A DNA stretch of 64,000 bases from Legionella busanensis (GTDB lineage Bacteria > Pseudomonadota > Gammaproteobacteria > Legionellales > Legionellaceae). The position numbers and the translations under genes were made by a program. Positions 18,226-27,729 of the stretch are shown here, piece by piece. The first letter of the stretch is position 1. The number at the start of each line of letters is the position of its first letter. The DNA is taken from NCBI RefSeq assembly GCF_900461525.1, contig NZ_UGOD01000001.1:2883001-2947000 (forward strand). Direction: 5' to 3'. A model generated the notes under the pieces. The model did no database searches. It saw only the letters and a program-made list of their open reading frames with translations, and was not told the DNA's origin.

Positions 18226-18268
18226 AAAGAAATGTCATTTCCATCTGCTATGGAAATGACATTTCTTT
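18226..18268. repeat. Perfect 19-bp hairpin
   Basis: AAAGAAATGTCATTTCCAT (18226-18244) is followed by a 5-base loop CTGCT and its exact inverse complement (18250-18268). It sits in a 395-bp gap, about 70 bp downstream of the gene ending at 18336 (-). It could end that transcript, although no T-run follows on the minus strand. The rest of the gap (17941-18225) shows nothing recognisable. Confidence 0.8.
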
Positions 18269-18335
18269 CAATTTAGCTAAACTTTAAAAACAGCTTATGA
18301 ATTATAAATTCTTTACATTTAGAGTTATGCTCGTT

Positions 18336-19217
18336 TTAGTAAGAAAATGAGTTCGAAGTATCATGGTTGTACGAACTCGTATCATGGCTATACGAACTTG
18401 TATCATTATGAGAGTAACTTGCATTATTATGCGCACTCGTGTCATTAAAAAACGAGGAATGTCCGTAAGATGAACCTGTATCGTACACAGCATGGTGCGC
18501 TTGAGAATTCATATCATTTTGGTAAGCATGATCGTATGTAGATATAGGATGATGAGAAGAAGGCTCAGGAACTGTCGGATTGTGAGTATGGTATCCATGA
18601 GTAGGCGTATTTGTTTCGAAAACATTGAAGGGTAATAAGGTATTAGGATCATTATTTACATGATTATCTGGGTGACTATGATACCCATGATGATGACCTT
18701 CTGGATGACATAAGATATTATCACTTGAATGAGTTTGGTCAGGAGGACAATTATCCTGATTAGTTAACAACATCTGCATATAGGCTGCATCTGCCATTAG
18801 TCTGAGCATATTAGATGTATTGCCGGATGATGCAGGCGCGCGATACGGGGTCGGCTTGGGTAATGACGTTACGTTTATCACATTCGTTTTAGTTTGCGAT
18901 TTGCTACTTTTAATTTCCTCTTCATACGCCTGTATCTTCATAGCGCATGTTGAATGACCGAATAGGCGATGATATTTTTTGTCTTTCAAAGGGGAAGACT
19001 TAGCAACTTGCAAAAGATACAAAGCTTTACTGTTGTCATGTTGTATAACATATAATTTCGCAAGACGAATTATATCATCTGTAAGATGTCGCATATGCGG
19101 CTTGGCCATATCGTTTTTAATGAGTTGCTGTTCTTGGAGGGACAATTTTGCTGCTAAGTCCGTTAGAGCTTTTTGAATTTCTTGCTTTAAAGCTGTAAAA
19201 TCTTTTTGTGGTTTCAT
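18336..19217 (-). CDS. Unknown protein with His/Tyr/Ser-rich repeat tail
   Basis: 293 residues from ATG 19217, which has AAAGGA 8 bp upstream; the open frame extends to 19274 but without such a site. The N-terminal 120 residues are alpha-helical, with a TPR-like stretch (DDIIRLAKLYVIQHDNSKALYLLQVAKSS). The rest is low-complexity: His-rich (HPEGHHHGYHSH), then a degenerate repeat built on SYSHDTSS at the extreme C-terminus. No signal peptide, no catalytic motif. His-rich stretches could bind metal. An effector role is possible but unsupported. Confidence 0.65.
   Translation of the reverse strand: MKPQKDFTALKQEIQKALTDLAAKLSLQEQQLIKNDMAKPHMRHLTDDIIRLAKLYVIQHDNSKALYLLQVAKSSPLKDKKYHRLFGHSTCAMKIQAYEEEIKSSKSQTKTNVINVTSLPKPTPYRAPASSGNTSNMLRLMADAAYMQMLLTNQDNCPPDQTHSSDNILCHPEGHHHGYHSHPDNHVNNDPNTLLPFNVFETNTPTHGYHTHNPTVPEPSSHHPISTYDHAYQNDMNSQAHHAVYDTGSSYGHSSFFNDTSAHNNASYSHNDTSSYSHDTSSYNHDTSNSFSY
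18339..18440 (-). repeat. Degenerate tandem repeat encoding the SYSHDTS tail
   Basis: Units of 21-24 bp built on TATCATGGCTRTACGAACT (plus strand) follow one another at the 3' end of the gene above and encode the repeated S-Y-x-H-D-T-S peptide. Units diverge by a few bases each, most clearly in the three copies nearest the stop codon. Confidence 0.6.
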
Positions 19218-19564
19218 TATGAAGTTCCTTTTTAAAAAACAAGGCATTAAAAACTTATTTCCAACAAAATACAATTAATTTTTTGTGTTCTGATATAGCT
19301 TAAATACAGTAATAAAAATACTTATGAATAAAGCTTAATTACGCTGCGTCAGATCAAGGTGTTATTTGTTAAACATCCGTACTTTTTTACTTGCTCTAAC
19401 TATGCCCCTTTGTCCATCTGGATTTCTGAACCGACTTATTTAATTGTTTTTTTATGAAATTTGCTAGCATCTTTTCTAAAAGATCCAAGTATTTAATAAC
19501 TTCATTTATTAGATTTCCTGTATCCGTTTATGCTACCTTAATAGAAAAGAACATTCTTATTCCT

Positions 19565-20011
19565 ATGAATAACTGGATTATAAAAAATACTTTATTAACC
19601 TTACTAACGACCTATTCAGTCTTAGGTTTTACTGAACCCCACCGAGCTAGCGTCTCTAAAGAAGAAGTCGATGGAACATTTGTTATGCCTCTTTCTGCCC
19701 CACATCAAGATGTCGCTAATACATTGACTGTTCAGGCTCTAGGAAGTGGAAAACTTAAAATTTCCTTTAATCTAATTTATCCTTATGAGGCCAATGGTGA
19801 ACTACAGGCCAATACAGGTGAGCTATCTGGAGTAGCTAATATTAAAGGAGATACCGCCGTTTATTCGTCTTCAGAATATGGACCTTGTACAATTACTATT
19901 ACTTTTATCAAACCAGGTAAATTAACAGTTAATCAAGAAGGAGCTGACTTCGATTGCGGTTTTGGCCATAATGTTTATGCCAATGGAACTTATTTTAAAA
20001 AACAAAAGTAA
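19565..20011 (+). CDS. Secreted protein of unknown function
   Basis: 148 residues from ATG 19565, chosen because it gives a normal signal peptide (NNWIIKNTLLTLLTTYSVLG); the frame is open back to 19454. The mature part is rich in beta strands and resembles a small barrel: VDGTFVMPL, LKISFNLIYPYEANGEL, ITITFIKPGKLTVNQEG. Two Cys, in YGPCTI and DFDCGFG, may form a disulphide. No family recognised; a periplasmic location is likely. Confidence 0.65.
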   Translation: MNNWIIKNTLLTLLTTYSVLGFTEPHRASVSKEEVDGTFVMPLSAPHQDVANTLTVQALGSGKLKISFNLIYPYEANGELQANTGELSGVANIKGDTAVYSSSEYGPCTITITFIKPGKLTVNQEGADFDCGFGHNVYANGTYFKKQK

Positions 20012-20328
20012 ACCGAATGTGACTTGATCGAAATGAAGGATGGTTATGCTTTACAGTAATACCTTGAGCAACTTAAATTCAATGTCTTTTCTGCCCAATA
20101 TTTTCTATAGAGTCTTGTAGAATTTCACTATAACTTTCTTTATTTGATTGATTCTGCGAAATAAAATCCTTTTACAGCCAACTAACAAATTTTATATAAG
20201 CTCTGGTAATTAAACACATCTAATTTATTTGCTAAGCAAACATAGCCTTAATATAGTGAAGCATAATCAAGACTACATCTGCTTTCTTAGCAACTACTCT
20301 TAAATTTCAGTATTTTAAGATTACCTTT
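20012..20328. other. 317-bp gap without recognised gene
   Basis: Between convergent gene ends. The minus strand holds a 30-codon open stretch with coding character (residues QSNKESYSEILQDSIENIG, about 20070-20165), bounded by stops and without a start. It may be a gene relic too short to identify. A GTGAAGCATAATCAAG stretch near 20260 resembles the repeat at 21648. Confidence 0.35.
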
Positions 20329-20973
20329 TTATAACAAGCCCAATCAAAATACATCCAGCGCTGGCGTATGGCGGGCGTCATGAATATCACCTTGCCAAAA
20401 TATATGGCTATAAGTAGCTTCAAAAGTTACGTATGGATTTACTAGTATATCTATGCCACCAGCGACAACTGGCCGATAGGAATGCTCGTGAAATCGTGCG
20501 CCATTGCTTAAGTGAAAATCAGTATTTACATAAGCGGCTCCCGCCTTAGCAAAAATACTTGCCTTCTCAAATGGTTGATAAGAAAGCTTACCTAGCAAAT
20601 CTATCGAATAAGTATTTCCTTTCATTTTCACATGACTTTGATTACCGGATTGAAAAACCGTTGTAATATGTTAAATAAGATCACTATAAAGCCCTACTCC
20701 AGCCTCAATAGCTAGAAGTAGATTGAATTCATATCCAACCATTAAGCGCCCTGCAGGACCATCATTAGATTTATCATGAACTGGAGTAATAACAAAACTA
20801 TCGAATTGATTAGAGCCTGCGCCACCATTTTTAAAACTTTGATTCCCATACCCAGCTTGACCACCCCAATAAAATGCAGAAGGGGAGGAAATAATACCAT
20901 CACAAAAAGCATTCTGAATAAAACTGAAAACACTTAAAATAGCTAACCATTTGAGACTTTTAATTTTTAACAT
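20329..20973 (-). pseudogene. Outer-membrane beta-barrel protein gene with in-frame stops
   Basis: A single reading frame runs from the ATG at 20973 through 20329 but is broken by TAA at 20671-20673, TGA at 20344-20346 and TAA at 20329-20331, with no frameshift. Before the first stop come a signal peptide (ending NAFC) and barrel strands SAFYWGGQAGYGNQSF and RLMVGYEFNLLLAIEAGVGLYSD. After it come YSIDLLGKLSYQPF, ASIFAKAGAAYVNTDF, RPVVAGGIDILVNPYVTFEATYSHIF and the terminal PALDVF-x-LGLL-x-K strand. Layout matches OmpA-like 8-strand porins of about 210 residues. Decayed gene, unless the stops are sequencing errors. Confidence 0.85.
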
Positions 20974-21065
20974 AACTTTATTATTTTAATTAGTTAGGCA
21001 AGGCGAGGATAATTAAAAAAATTGGAAGAAAGTCAATATTAACAAAGACAAAGATAAATTTTACA

Positions 21066-21534
21066 CTATTTAAGTATACTTGAATCGCTATTTTTCAATT
21101 CCGCAAGCTCTAGAATTATTCCATCTGGGCCCTCAAAGTAAATGAGCTTTCTATCATTAAAATCTAATATATCGCTAAGTATTTTGATATTATTGCGTTG
21201 TAATTTTTTAATTAATTTTTCAATATTATCTACTGCAAAACACAAGTGATTATATCCGTACTTCTAACCGATGAATATTACTATCCATTTTTGGTTTTGG
21301 ATTATAAAAATGTAGTAGTTGAATTTCAAAATGGGGTTTTGCTTCCTTATCACCATAATATAAAACTAAAGTTACATGATCAGCCTTTACATTAGGAATA
21401 TTCATATATTTTGCAAACGGTTCATTTTCAATGATGGTTGTATGAGTTTGCACAAAACCTAATATTTTGAAGAGATTAATAGCACTTGATAAATCACTCA
21501 CTACAACAGTAATATGATCGGCATTCTTAATCAT
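21066..21534 (-). pseudogene. VOC (glyoxalase)-family gene with frameshift
   Basis: The first frame (ATG 21534 to stop at 21250) gives MIKNADHITVVVSDLSSAIN, FKILGF and FEIQLLHFYNP, the first half of a vicinal-oxygen-chelate domain. It goes out of frame near 21250-21265; another frame continues as GYNHLCFAVDNIEKLIKKL and KLIYFEGPDGIILELAEL, ending at TAG 21066. Together they give the expected length of about 155 residues, with metal ligands HIT, FEIQ, NHLCF and LELAE. One small insertion or deletion explains the break. Confidence 0.85.
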
Positions 21535-21647
21535 TATATTATCCCTTTTATAATAAAGCGGACCCTAAGCACTTAATTAATGTGCAGCTAATATAATTTA
21601 TAGCTTATTTATAATTAATATTAAAAATAAGAACGAAGCAAAAGTAG

Positions 21648-21674
21648 CCTTGATGAAGCATAGCGTAATCAAGG
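21648..21674. repeat. Short palindromic intergenic repeat (CTTGATGAAGC type)
   Basis: CCTTGAT (21648-21654) and ATCAAGG (21668-21674) bracket GAAGCATAGCGTA. A close relative lies at 7024-7048 (CTTGATGAAGC..CGCGTAATTAAG) and a partial one near 20258-20273. All three are intergenic, which suggests a dispersed REP-like family. Confidence 0.55.
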
Positions 21675-21780
21675 AATTAGCAACAAAATTGAATTTATTA
21701 AAATAATATTTATTTAATGGCTAAATACCTACTATCCTTAAATAACCTTGATGATCTGCGCGAGCTTAAACCTAGGTAGG

Positions 21781-22890
21781 TTAATTTTCTACTAAGTTTT
21801 TAGTGCTTAAATAGTTGTATTTCCTTTTTGCAAAATAAGGTATAACTATTTCTAATATTACAGCGATATATCCAGAAACAGACAAAGCATAAACATACAT
21901 ATTTTGGGAAAATAAAGATAAAATTAACGGTGGAGTAAAAGTAGCGATACCTACCCAAAAACGTTTTTTGGCTTTCATTACATCCACTAGAAAATCAAAT
22001 ACGCCTAATGAGACACAAACAAATGATCCAAATAAAGCCACAACCTGAAATGTTGACAATAATTCCGACATCACTGTTGAGTTTAAATAAAATTTTAAAC
22101 TTTGATTAAAAGCTAGCAATTGATTATTGCTTGCATAAATACTTAATAAACCATGTTCGCCTTCACTAGGAATCAAAGTGTAGATAGTGTAAAGCCATGA
22201 GATATATACAATTAAAACAAGCGTTGTGCTTGTAATTAACATCCATTGAAATAAATTTCTATTACCGCGTCCATAATATGAAACGAGACTAGGAATAATA
22301 AATTGATAACCAAATGAGTTCACAATAACCATAAGTAATGCGAAGGCGCCTGTTGGACCTCCGACTATCTTTGTAGACACAGAACCTGTTGCATAGCTAG
22401 TACCAAAAATAATAGCAATTCCTAATAGACATAATTTAAAGCTAACTAACACAACATTGAGGCGTACAATAGTTTTGGCGCTAATAATAACGATGGTACC
22501 CAATATAATGACGCAACTGAGACTAATATTAAAATGCGATAATAAAGGATGAGGCCAAGTTAAATGACTCATAATTAACGAAGTACAACCAGAAATATAA
22601 GAAGATAAGGAAAAATAAAGTAGCCATAAAAAAAGAGTAACCGTAATAAGTTGCATCTTATTGCCCAAGTATTTTCCGACAATACTATAATAAGAATTAT
22701 ATTTTTCAGGACAGCTTAACGTTAAGTCCAAAATATATAATCCTGTTTTAGTCATAACTAACCAGGAAACAAGAATAAAAATCAAAGTAGGTAAAAATCC
22801 ATAATTAGCAGAGACAATCGGAATAGCAAGAATTCCACCACCAATAATCGCACCAATGATAAGAAAAGTGCCACTTAAAAAGCGTAACAT
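21781..22890 (-). CDS. Aromatic amino acid permease (Tyr/Trp HAAAP family)
   Basis: 369 residues, about eleven membrane helices. GTFLIIGAIIGGGILAIPIVSANYGF at the N-terminus is the conserved first-helix motif of the hydroxy/aromatic amino acid permeases (TyrP, Mtr, SdaC), which are H+ symporters. Slightly shorter than E. coli TyrP (about 400 residues). Legionella-type bacteria import amino acids heavily, so several paralogues are normal. Single gene; specificity (Tyr versus Trp) is not deducible. Confidence 0.88.
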   Translation of the reverse strand: MLRFLSGTFLIIGAIIGGGILAIPIVSANYGFLPTLIFILVSWLVMTKTGLYILDLTLSCPEKYNSYYSIVGKYLGNKMQLITVTLFLWLLYFSLSSYISGCTSLIMSHLTWPHPLLSHFNISLSCVIILGTIVIISAKTIVRLNVVLVSFKLCLLGIAIIFGTSYATGSVSTKIVGGPTGAFALLMVIVNSFGYQFIIPSLVSYYGRGNRNLFQWMLITSTTLVLIVYISWLYTIYTLIPSEGEHGLLSIYASNNQLLAFNQSLKFYLNSTVMSELLSTFQVVALFGSFVCVSLGVFDFLVDVMKAKKRFWVGIATFTPPLILSLFSQNMYVYALSVSGYIAVILEIVIPYFAKRKYNYLSTKNLVEN

Positions 22891-23305
22891 GAATTACCTC
22901 TTAGAAAGATAGAAACGATAAGCTTCTAACCGAAACGCTTTTGCAATCGAACAAGCAAAATAATAATTTTATCTTCGCTTAAGTCATTCACCTAAATAAG
23001 CTAAAGCTATTTAAACATAAGCATTTCACGCTAATCATATGGTCTAAATTTTAACACACAAAACTTATTAATCAACATAAATATACAGTTTTTAGCTTAA
23101 TTAATGAATTAATATTTAATTAAATTGAATAAATATTAAAAATTACTTTTATTAGTACTTCTTATCACTGCACTTAAAAATAGTAATCTTGCTTATTATG
23201 AAAAATTGAGGAATATTAAAAATTGCGGTAATTTGCTCCATATATGATTAAATGAAAATTAGGGGTAAGAAACCCCCTAATTTTTTTTATAATCACTTAA
23301 CTCAC
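22891..23305. other. 415-bp AT-rich gap upstream of the permease
   Basis: The region between the leftward chitinase stop and the leftward permease start contains the terminator hairpin at 23255-23290. It is otherwise poly-A/T rich, with no open frame or repeat that I can support. Confidence 0.5.
23255..23290. terminator. Strong intrinsic-terminator hairpin
   Basis: AAAATTAGGGG (23255-23265) pairs with CCCCTAATTTT (23274-23284) around a short loop, followed on the plus strand by a T-run to 23288 and on the minus strand by TTTTC. It lies 20 bp beyond the stop of the chitinase gene, which it should terminate. Confidence 0.8.
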
Positions 23306-24544
23306 TTATTTTATAATTACTGAATATCTTATGCCTTTCGATAACCCGGAAGCGCATTGAGAATATAATACATAGCCATATGTACCATTTTTTCCAGGTA
23401 ATGTGTTGTCGGTAAATGTTAAAGAAGTTCCTTTCCAGAGAAAAACATCTTTATAGTTATTAACTTGATAGTTCACTATCGGCTGAGAATTTTGCGGGGC
23501 ATCCCAACTTAAAGTAATGGCCTTTTTATTAGAACTTACTTTAGATTTTATATTGGTAGGTGGTAAACAATCATTTGTAGGTGGCGTTTTTGAACAATAC
23601 AACATGTGCTGAGAAAATTCATATATTTTACTTTGTGCATTAGCCCCACTACATTTACTATTGGCTTTTGTATCGCTGCAAGGCCTATCGCGACCTAAAG
23701 ACCACATCGACAGCCAAGCAATACCGTGCTCTTGTGCAAACCTATTAAGTGTATCTGTATTAGCTAAAGTAAATAATTCACCGGGAATATCATTAACACC
23801 AATCATGGGTGTTAGAGCAATACTTTGCCATATTTCTGCTGCTGATTTTTGCGGATAAATCGTTTTTAAATAATTAAATGTATTTGTTGCTGCCTGCATA
23901 GCATAAACTGCCATATCGCCAGTGTAAGCAGCACCATAATCCATGACCATAATATTAACCACATAATTTAAATTGGCTTTTGTTGCTTCAGAAATCACCT
24001 GTTTTCCTAAAGAACCTAGTCCGCCAGGCATCACTGGTAAAGTGAAACTAATTTTTAGATTTGGATTATTAATAGTGATAGTCTTTAACGCCGTTATAAC
24101 TTTTGAAACATTTACTGAGCTGGTTTCAATATCAAAATCCAAACCACTAGGCTGATAGATATTAATAATATTTTGATAGATAGAAATTAATTGGGAAACG
24201 GAGCATTTATTAGATAAATCCCGCGGGTCAGCTCCGCCAAAAGAAATATTATATTGAATACCTGATTTGCGCATATTAGCCATTAACTGCTGGCCCCAAC
24301 CTGATGCAACTGAATTATTGCCACTCCAAATTGGATCACATACGCCATTATCTTTTATAAAAGCTAAGTTAAAACTCCTAATACCTGTTTGTTGTGATAC
24401 TTTAACTAAATCCTGTGGTTCGTTCCCATTCATATTGCTTGACATTTGCTGATAAGGAGAAAATAAAACGCATTCATTAGGAGCATCAGCTACTGAAGCA
24501 AAAGTATAAAATAAAGCACTTAAGCCCAAAAGATATTTTTTCAT
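23306..24544 (-). CDS. Secreted GH18 chitinase with C-terminal FN3-like domain
   Basis: 412 residues. A signal peptide (cleavage after VADA) is followed by a GH18 TIM barrel at about 25-315: SFGGADPRD is the conserved second strand, GLDFDIE (134-140) is the DxxDxDxE motif with catalytic acid Glu140, and MVMDYG and WLSMWSLGRD are the later substrate-site strands. Residues 325-412 form a fibronectin type III-like domain (ITLSWDAP, TFTDNTLP, YGYVLYSQC). Six or more Cys suggest folding outside the cytoplasm. Legionella exports chitinase by type II secretion. Stand-alone gene. Confidence 0.9.
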   Translation of the reverse strand: MKKYLLGLSALFYTFASVADAPNECVLFSPYQQMSSNMNGNEPQDLVKVSQQTGIRSFNLAFIKDNGVCDPIWSGNNSVASGWGQQLMANMRKSGIQYNISFGGADPRDLSNKCSVSQLISIYQNIINIYQPSGLDFDIETSSVNVSKVITALKTITINNPNLKISFTLPVMPGGLGSLGKQVISEATKANLNYVVNIMVMDYGAAYTGDMAVYAMQAATNTFNYLKTIYPQKSAAEIWQSIALTPMIGVNDIPGELFTLANTDTLNRFAQEHGIAWLSMWSLGRDRPCSDTKANSKCSGANAQSKIYEFSQHMLYCSKTPPTNDCLPPTNIKSKVSSNKKAITLSWDAPQNSQPIVNYQVNNYKDVFLWKGTSLTFTDNTLPGKNGTYGYVLYSQCASGLSKGIRYSVIIK

Positions 24545-24780
24545 TATTGATTCCTTTCTTTTTATTAATTCACAGCTTTCCGATAATAAATTAACTTAAA
24601 CAAACGAATAGCACCATAAAATGTACAATATTGTTCTAGATTGTTATTTAATTTCTCTTTACAATAGTATTAGAAGCATTTTTTACTCACGGGAAATAAT
24701 TTATAGCTAAAAATAATTGCTCTAAAATTAACTTTATTTCTTTTTAAAAATGTTTAATATACGCGCCAAATGTATATGGA

Positions 24781-26607
24781 ATGTTTTTAATTATGATTAA
24801 GTTTATTGAAAAACTTTTAACAACGACCGCCGAATCTTTTGACGGAGCCTTAGAAGGAATTCCGCCACATCAAATAGCTTTAGGGATAGCAGCCTTATAT
24901 TTTATTTATAATCAATATCATAACCCTTGGCTGATGCGCGCTTTCCGCACTCGTAACAATAAAACATCGACTCAAAAAATTATTGATGCTGTTTACGATG
25001 TACTCAAGCATTTACCGCCAGTACAAGCACTTAAAGATGAGGAGCTTAATAAAAATTTAGAATCTACTCGTAGAAAATTAACAGAACAACGTGCTGACAT
25101 GAATTTGCAAGATCACATACCTTCAGACAGCGTTCCTGTAGAAGCTATCTTAAGTGAATTTAATATTGCTATAGATAAATGCGCTTTTAAATTTAAAACC
25201 CTAAACAGAGAAGATAGAGAAAAACAATTTATTGTAGAACGAGCGGATGGTAAGGACTCCGGCGCTTTATATGCTGTTCACTCACAAGAACTTACTGAGT
25301 TGTTAAAAGAAGTCTATGCAAAAACAGCATTAACTAATCCTATGCATGATAAGTGGCCACGTATTAATGCAATGCAAGCCGAGGTGATTAGTTGGTGTCA
25401 GAATTTATTTCATGGCTCAGATGAAGGCTATGGTTTAATCACACATGGCGGTACAACCAGTATAATTGAAGCAATGGCTGCCTATGTAATTAAAGCTAGA
25501 GCCAATGGTATTACTCATCCAGAAATTGTTGTTCCAGAAACAGCTCATGCAGCATTTAAAAAAGCAGCCAATTTAACCGGTGCTACTTTAGTAATTGTGC
25601 CCGTGGATAAAAAAACAGGCGCTGTAAATGCTAAAACCATGAGCTCTTATATTTCCACTAACACAGCGGTTATTGTGGGTTCAGCCCCCTCCTTTATGAA
25701 TGGTATCAATGACCCTATTAAAGATTTAGGTAAATTAGCAGAGCGAAAAAAAATACCCTTTCATGTGGACGCTTGCTTAGGTGGTTTCTTAACTGCTTTC
25801 TTAGATACATCCGCTGAACCAATGGACTTTAGAGTACCTGGCGTCACCTCTATTTCTGCTGATCTACATAAATATGGATATTGCCCCAAAGGAACTTCGA
25901 TTTGTTTGTTTAGCAAAAGTTCACCTGCCTTATCAGTCTATGCTGCTTTAAATTGGCCGGGTGGCCTATATGCAACGCCTGGTATTTTAGATGGTTCAGT
26001 AAGCGGTGCTCGGGTAGCAGAAATTTATACAGTTTTATCTTATTACAGTAAAAAACGCTTCAAAGAAATTGCTGAGCGTATTATTGAATTAAGACAAAGT
26101 ATCCAAGATCAATTAATAGACGCTTATAGAAAGAATGAATTAAATAAAGATGATATTTCAATTTACGGTAATCCAAAATGGTCGGTACTAGGCTTTCGTT
26201 CCAAAAATTTAAATCCTCATTTAATTGCTGATGAATTAGAAAAAGCGGGATGGAAATTAAATCTGCTACAAAATCCAGCCGGTTTTCATTTTTGCTTAAC
26301 ACACGTTCATACCTTAATAGAAAATTTTGAAACCCAGTTTATTTCTGATCTAAAAAAGGCCATTGCTGCAGTTAAAAATTACCCTGCTGATAAAAAACCT
26401 GATGGCAATGTTAAGGTTTATGGCGCAGTAGGAATGATGCCGACAGAAGTACAGGAAGAAGTTTGTATTCAGTACCAAAAAGCACGGCTACAAATTAAGC
26501 CTAGTCAAAGTGGGCTATTTCGAGTTAAGACTTCTTCTATAACTAATATGCCTAGCGGGCCTCAAAATGAGGATGGTATGGGATCCCGCCAAACTGCAGA
26601 ATTCTAA
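24781..26607 (+). CDS. legS2: Sphingosine-1-phosphate lyase (eukaryote-like)
   Basis: 608 residues, group II PLP decarboxylase fold. The order is a hydrophobic segment near residues 30-45, then [35 protein letters not shown] (328-336) and [15 protein letters not shown] with PLP Lys364. Glu-less ends, length and the N-terminal hydrophobic segment match eukaryotic S1P lyases and the Legionella homologue LegS2/LpSpl, which lowers host sphingolipids. It cleaves sphingosine-1-phosphate into hexadecenal and phosphoethanolamine. Residues after about 555 form an extra polar tail that could be a translocation signal. Start is either 24781 or ATG 24793; neither has a strong ribosome-binding site. Confidence 0.92.
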   Translation: MFLIMIKFIEKLLTTTAESFDGALEGIPPHQIALGIAALYFIYNQYHNPWLMRAFRTRNNKTSTQKIIDAVYDVLKHLPPVQALKDEELNKNLESTRRKLTEQRADMNLQDHIPSDSVPVEAILSEFNIAIDKCAFKFKTLNREDREKQFIVERADGKDSGALYAVHSQELTELLKEVYAKTALTNPMHDKWPRINAMQAEVISWCQNLFHGSDEGYGLITHGGTTSIIEAMAAYVIKARANGITHPEIVVPETAHAAFKKAANLTGATLVIVPVDKKTGAVNAKTMSSYISTNTAVIVGSAPSFMNGINDPIKDLGKLAERKKIPFHVDACLGGFLTAFLDTSAEPMDFRVPGVTSISADLHKYGYCPKGTSICLFSKSSPALSVYAALNWPGGLYATPGILDGSVSGARVAEIYTVLSYYSKKRFKEIAERIIELRQSIQDQLIDAYRKNELNKDDISIYGNPKWSVLGFRSKNLNPHLIADELEKAGWKLNLLQNPAGFHFCLTHVHTLIENFETQFISDLKKAIAAVKNYPADKKPDGNVKVYGAVGMMPTEVQEEVCIQYQKARLQIKPSQSGLFRVKTSSITNMPSGPQNEDGMGSRQTAEF

Positions 26608-27128
26608 ACTGTTAATCTGTCATTAAAAAAAATAGGTATTGCAGGATTTTATCTGTGTGTTAAATAGTTTTTGACTCTCCTCTTATTTATATACACTTTA
26701 CGCACAGTAAGCCTGCCTTACTATAAAAGCTGCACTTATAAAATAAAATCTAACCTATTAATACGAAAAGCACTTATTTCTTTGTCTAAAACTTTAATTT
26801 TGAGGCCGAGCAGGCACCGCTATTAGTTGATTTATAAATTTTTAAATTTAGATCATTTGAGCAATAAAGTTGATGTAATCCTAGCGCCCCTGTTTAACTC
26901 AAGAACTGAAGTCAAATCACATTAATTATCTAAGGAGTTAGTAACTTATAATTTTTCAAGTGCAGAAAAACACTATGTCAAATAATCGACAATAAAATAA
27001 ATCTCTACTAAATTATCTGTTAAGGCCTTTATATCAATTTTGCTAAGTAAAGTACTCAATAAATCTGATATAAAAGAGGGTTCTTTTCAACTCTCTATAT
27101 AAAAATTCAAATTATTTAAGGAGAAATT
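26608..27128. other. 521-bp gap without recognised gene
   Basis: AT-rich. It contains TAAGGAG near 26931 without a following open frame, and an imperfect AGAGGGTT..AACTCTCT hairpin near 27075. It presumably carries the terminator of the lyase gene and the promoter of the gene at 27129; neither can be placed firmly. Confidence 0.4.
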
Positions 27129-27665
27129 ATGACTCCAGAGATAAAAACGATGATACTCTTTCAAAACCTAAAACCAGGTATTCCTGATTCATCTTTAGTT
27201 AAAGACTTTAGAGAGAAGTGCATTAATAAGGAAGAAAAAGAAGATAAAGTTGAGCAGCAAAGAGGACAACTCCTTAATAATTTTCCACCCATACTTGTTT
27301 TCCGTAGTAAAAAACAAGAAAAAAATTTTTATGAAGAGGAGGCAGAAAGAATGTGCGACTTCTGCTGCGCCGGTGTTGCTGATGAAGGAAATAAATTATC
27401 ACCTCAAGACAACTACAAACTTTCAATAGGCAGCGGTAGACTCTATGAAGGCAGTGCAGATTCTATAAGAATGCAAGTACAAGAAGATATTCGCAAAGAA
27501 CCGTTTGGTAGTCCTAAGCAAGAACGAGGTCTTAAGGGCCTTAAAGAATTCAATAACCTTGTTAAGCAAGTGGAACAACAAAATTTAACAAGTTCTTCAA
27601 ATCAAGAATGTAAAACCTCAATTCCGAATCCATTTGAAATTATACCTAGGCCCGAGAAAGATTAA
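27129..27665 (+). CDS. Hydrophilic protein of unknown function
   Basis: 178 residues with a good ribosome-binding site (AAGGAG 8 bp upstream). Highly charged (KEEKEDKVEQQRGQ, QEKNFYEEEAERM), with one Cys cluster (MCDFCCAG near residue 80). No signal peptide, membrane segment or known motif. Lies alone behind the sphingosine-1-phosphate lyase. Glu/Lys-rich soluble proteins like this are common among Dot/Icm substrates, but nothing specific supports that here. Confidence 0.6.
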   Translation: MTPEIKTMILFQNLKPGIPDSSLVKDFREKCINKEEKEDKVEQQRGQLLNNFPPILVFRSKKQEKNFYEEEAERMCDFCCAGVADEGNKLSPQDNYKLSIGSGRLYEGSADSIRMQVQEDIRKEPFGSPKQERGLKGLKEFNNLVKQVEQQNLTSSSNQECKTSIPNPFEIIPRPEKD

Positions 27666-27701
27666 TATAATATTGAAAATAACTTCTATAAATTTAGCAA
27701 T

Positions 27702-27729
27702 CGTAGGTTGGGCCACTCGGCCCAACATT
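27702..27729. repeat. REP-like palindrome (GGTTGGGCC family)
   Basis: GTTGGGCC (27707-27714), loop ACTC, GGCCCAAC (27719-27726), preceded by CGTAG. Nearly identical to the copies at 29155, 34586 and 35209. The remaining gap from 27730 to 28064 holds no gene; a TATCTTTTTAAAGATA palindrome lies near 27997. Confidence 0.85.

Noticed and set aside
18302-18493. Repeat-like open frame (MTRVRI.. pattern) in another frame
   Set aside because: It arises from the DNA repeat at the end of the gene at 18336-19217 read out of frame.
20344-20973. Stop-codon readthrough or recoding as an explanation for the interrupted barrel gene
   Set aside because: Three stops of two types in one frame, with no recoding signal seen, fit simple decay better.
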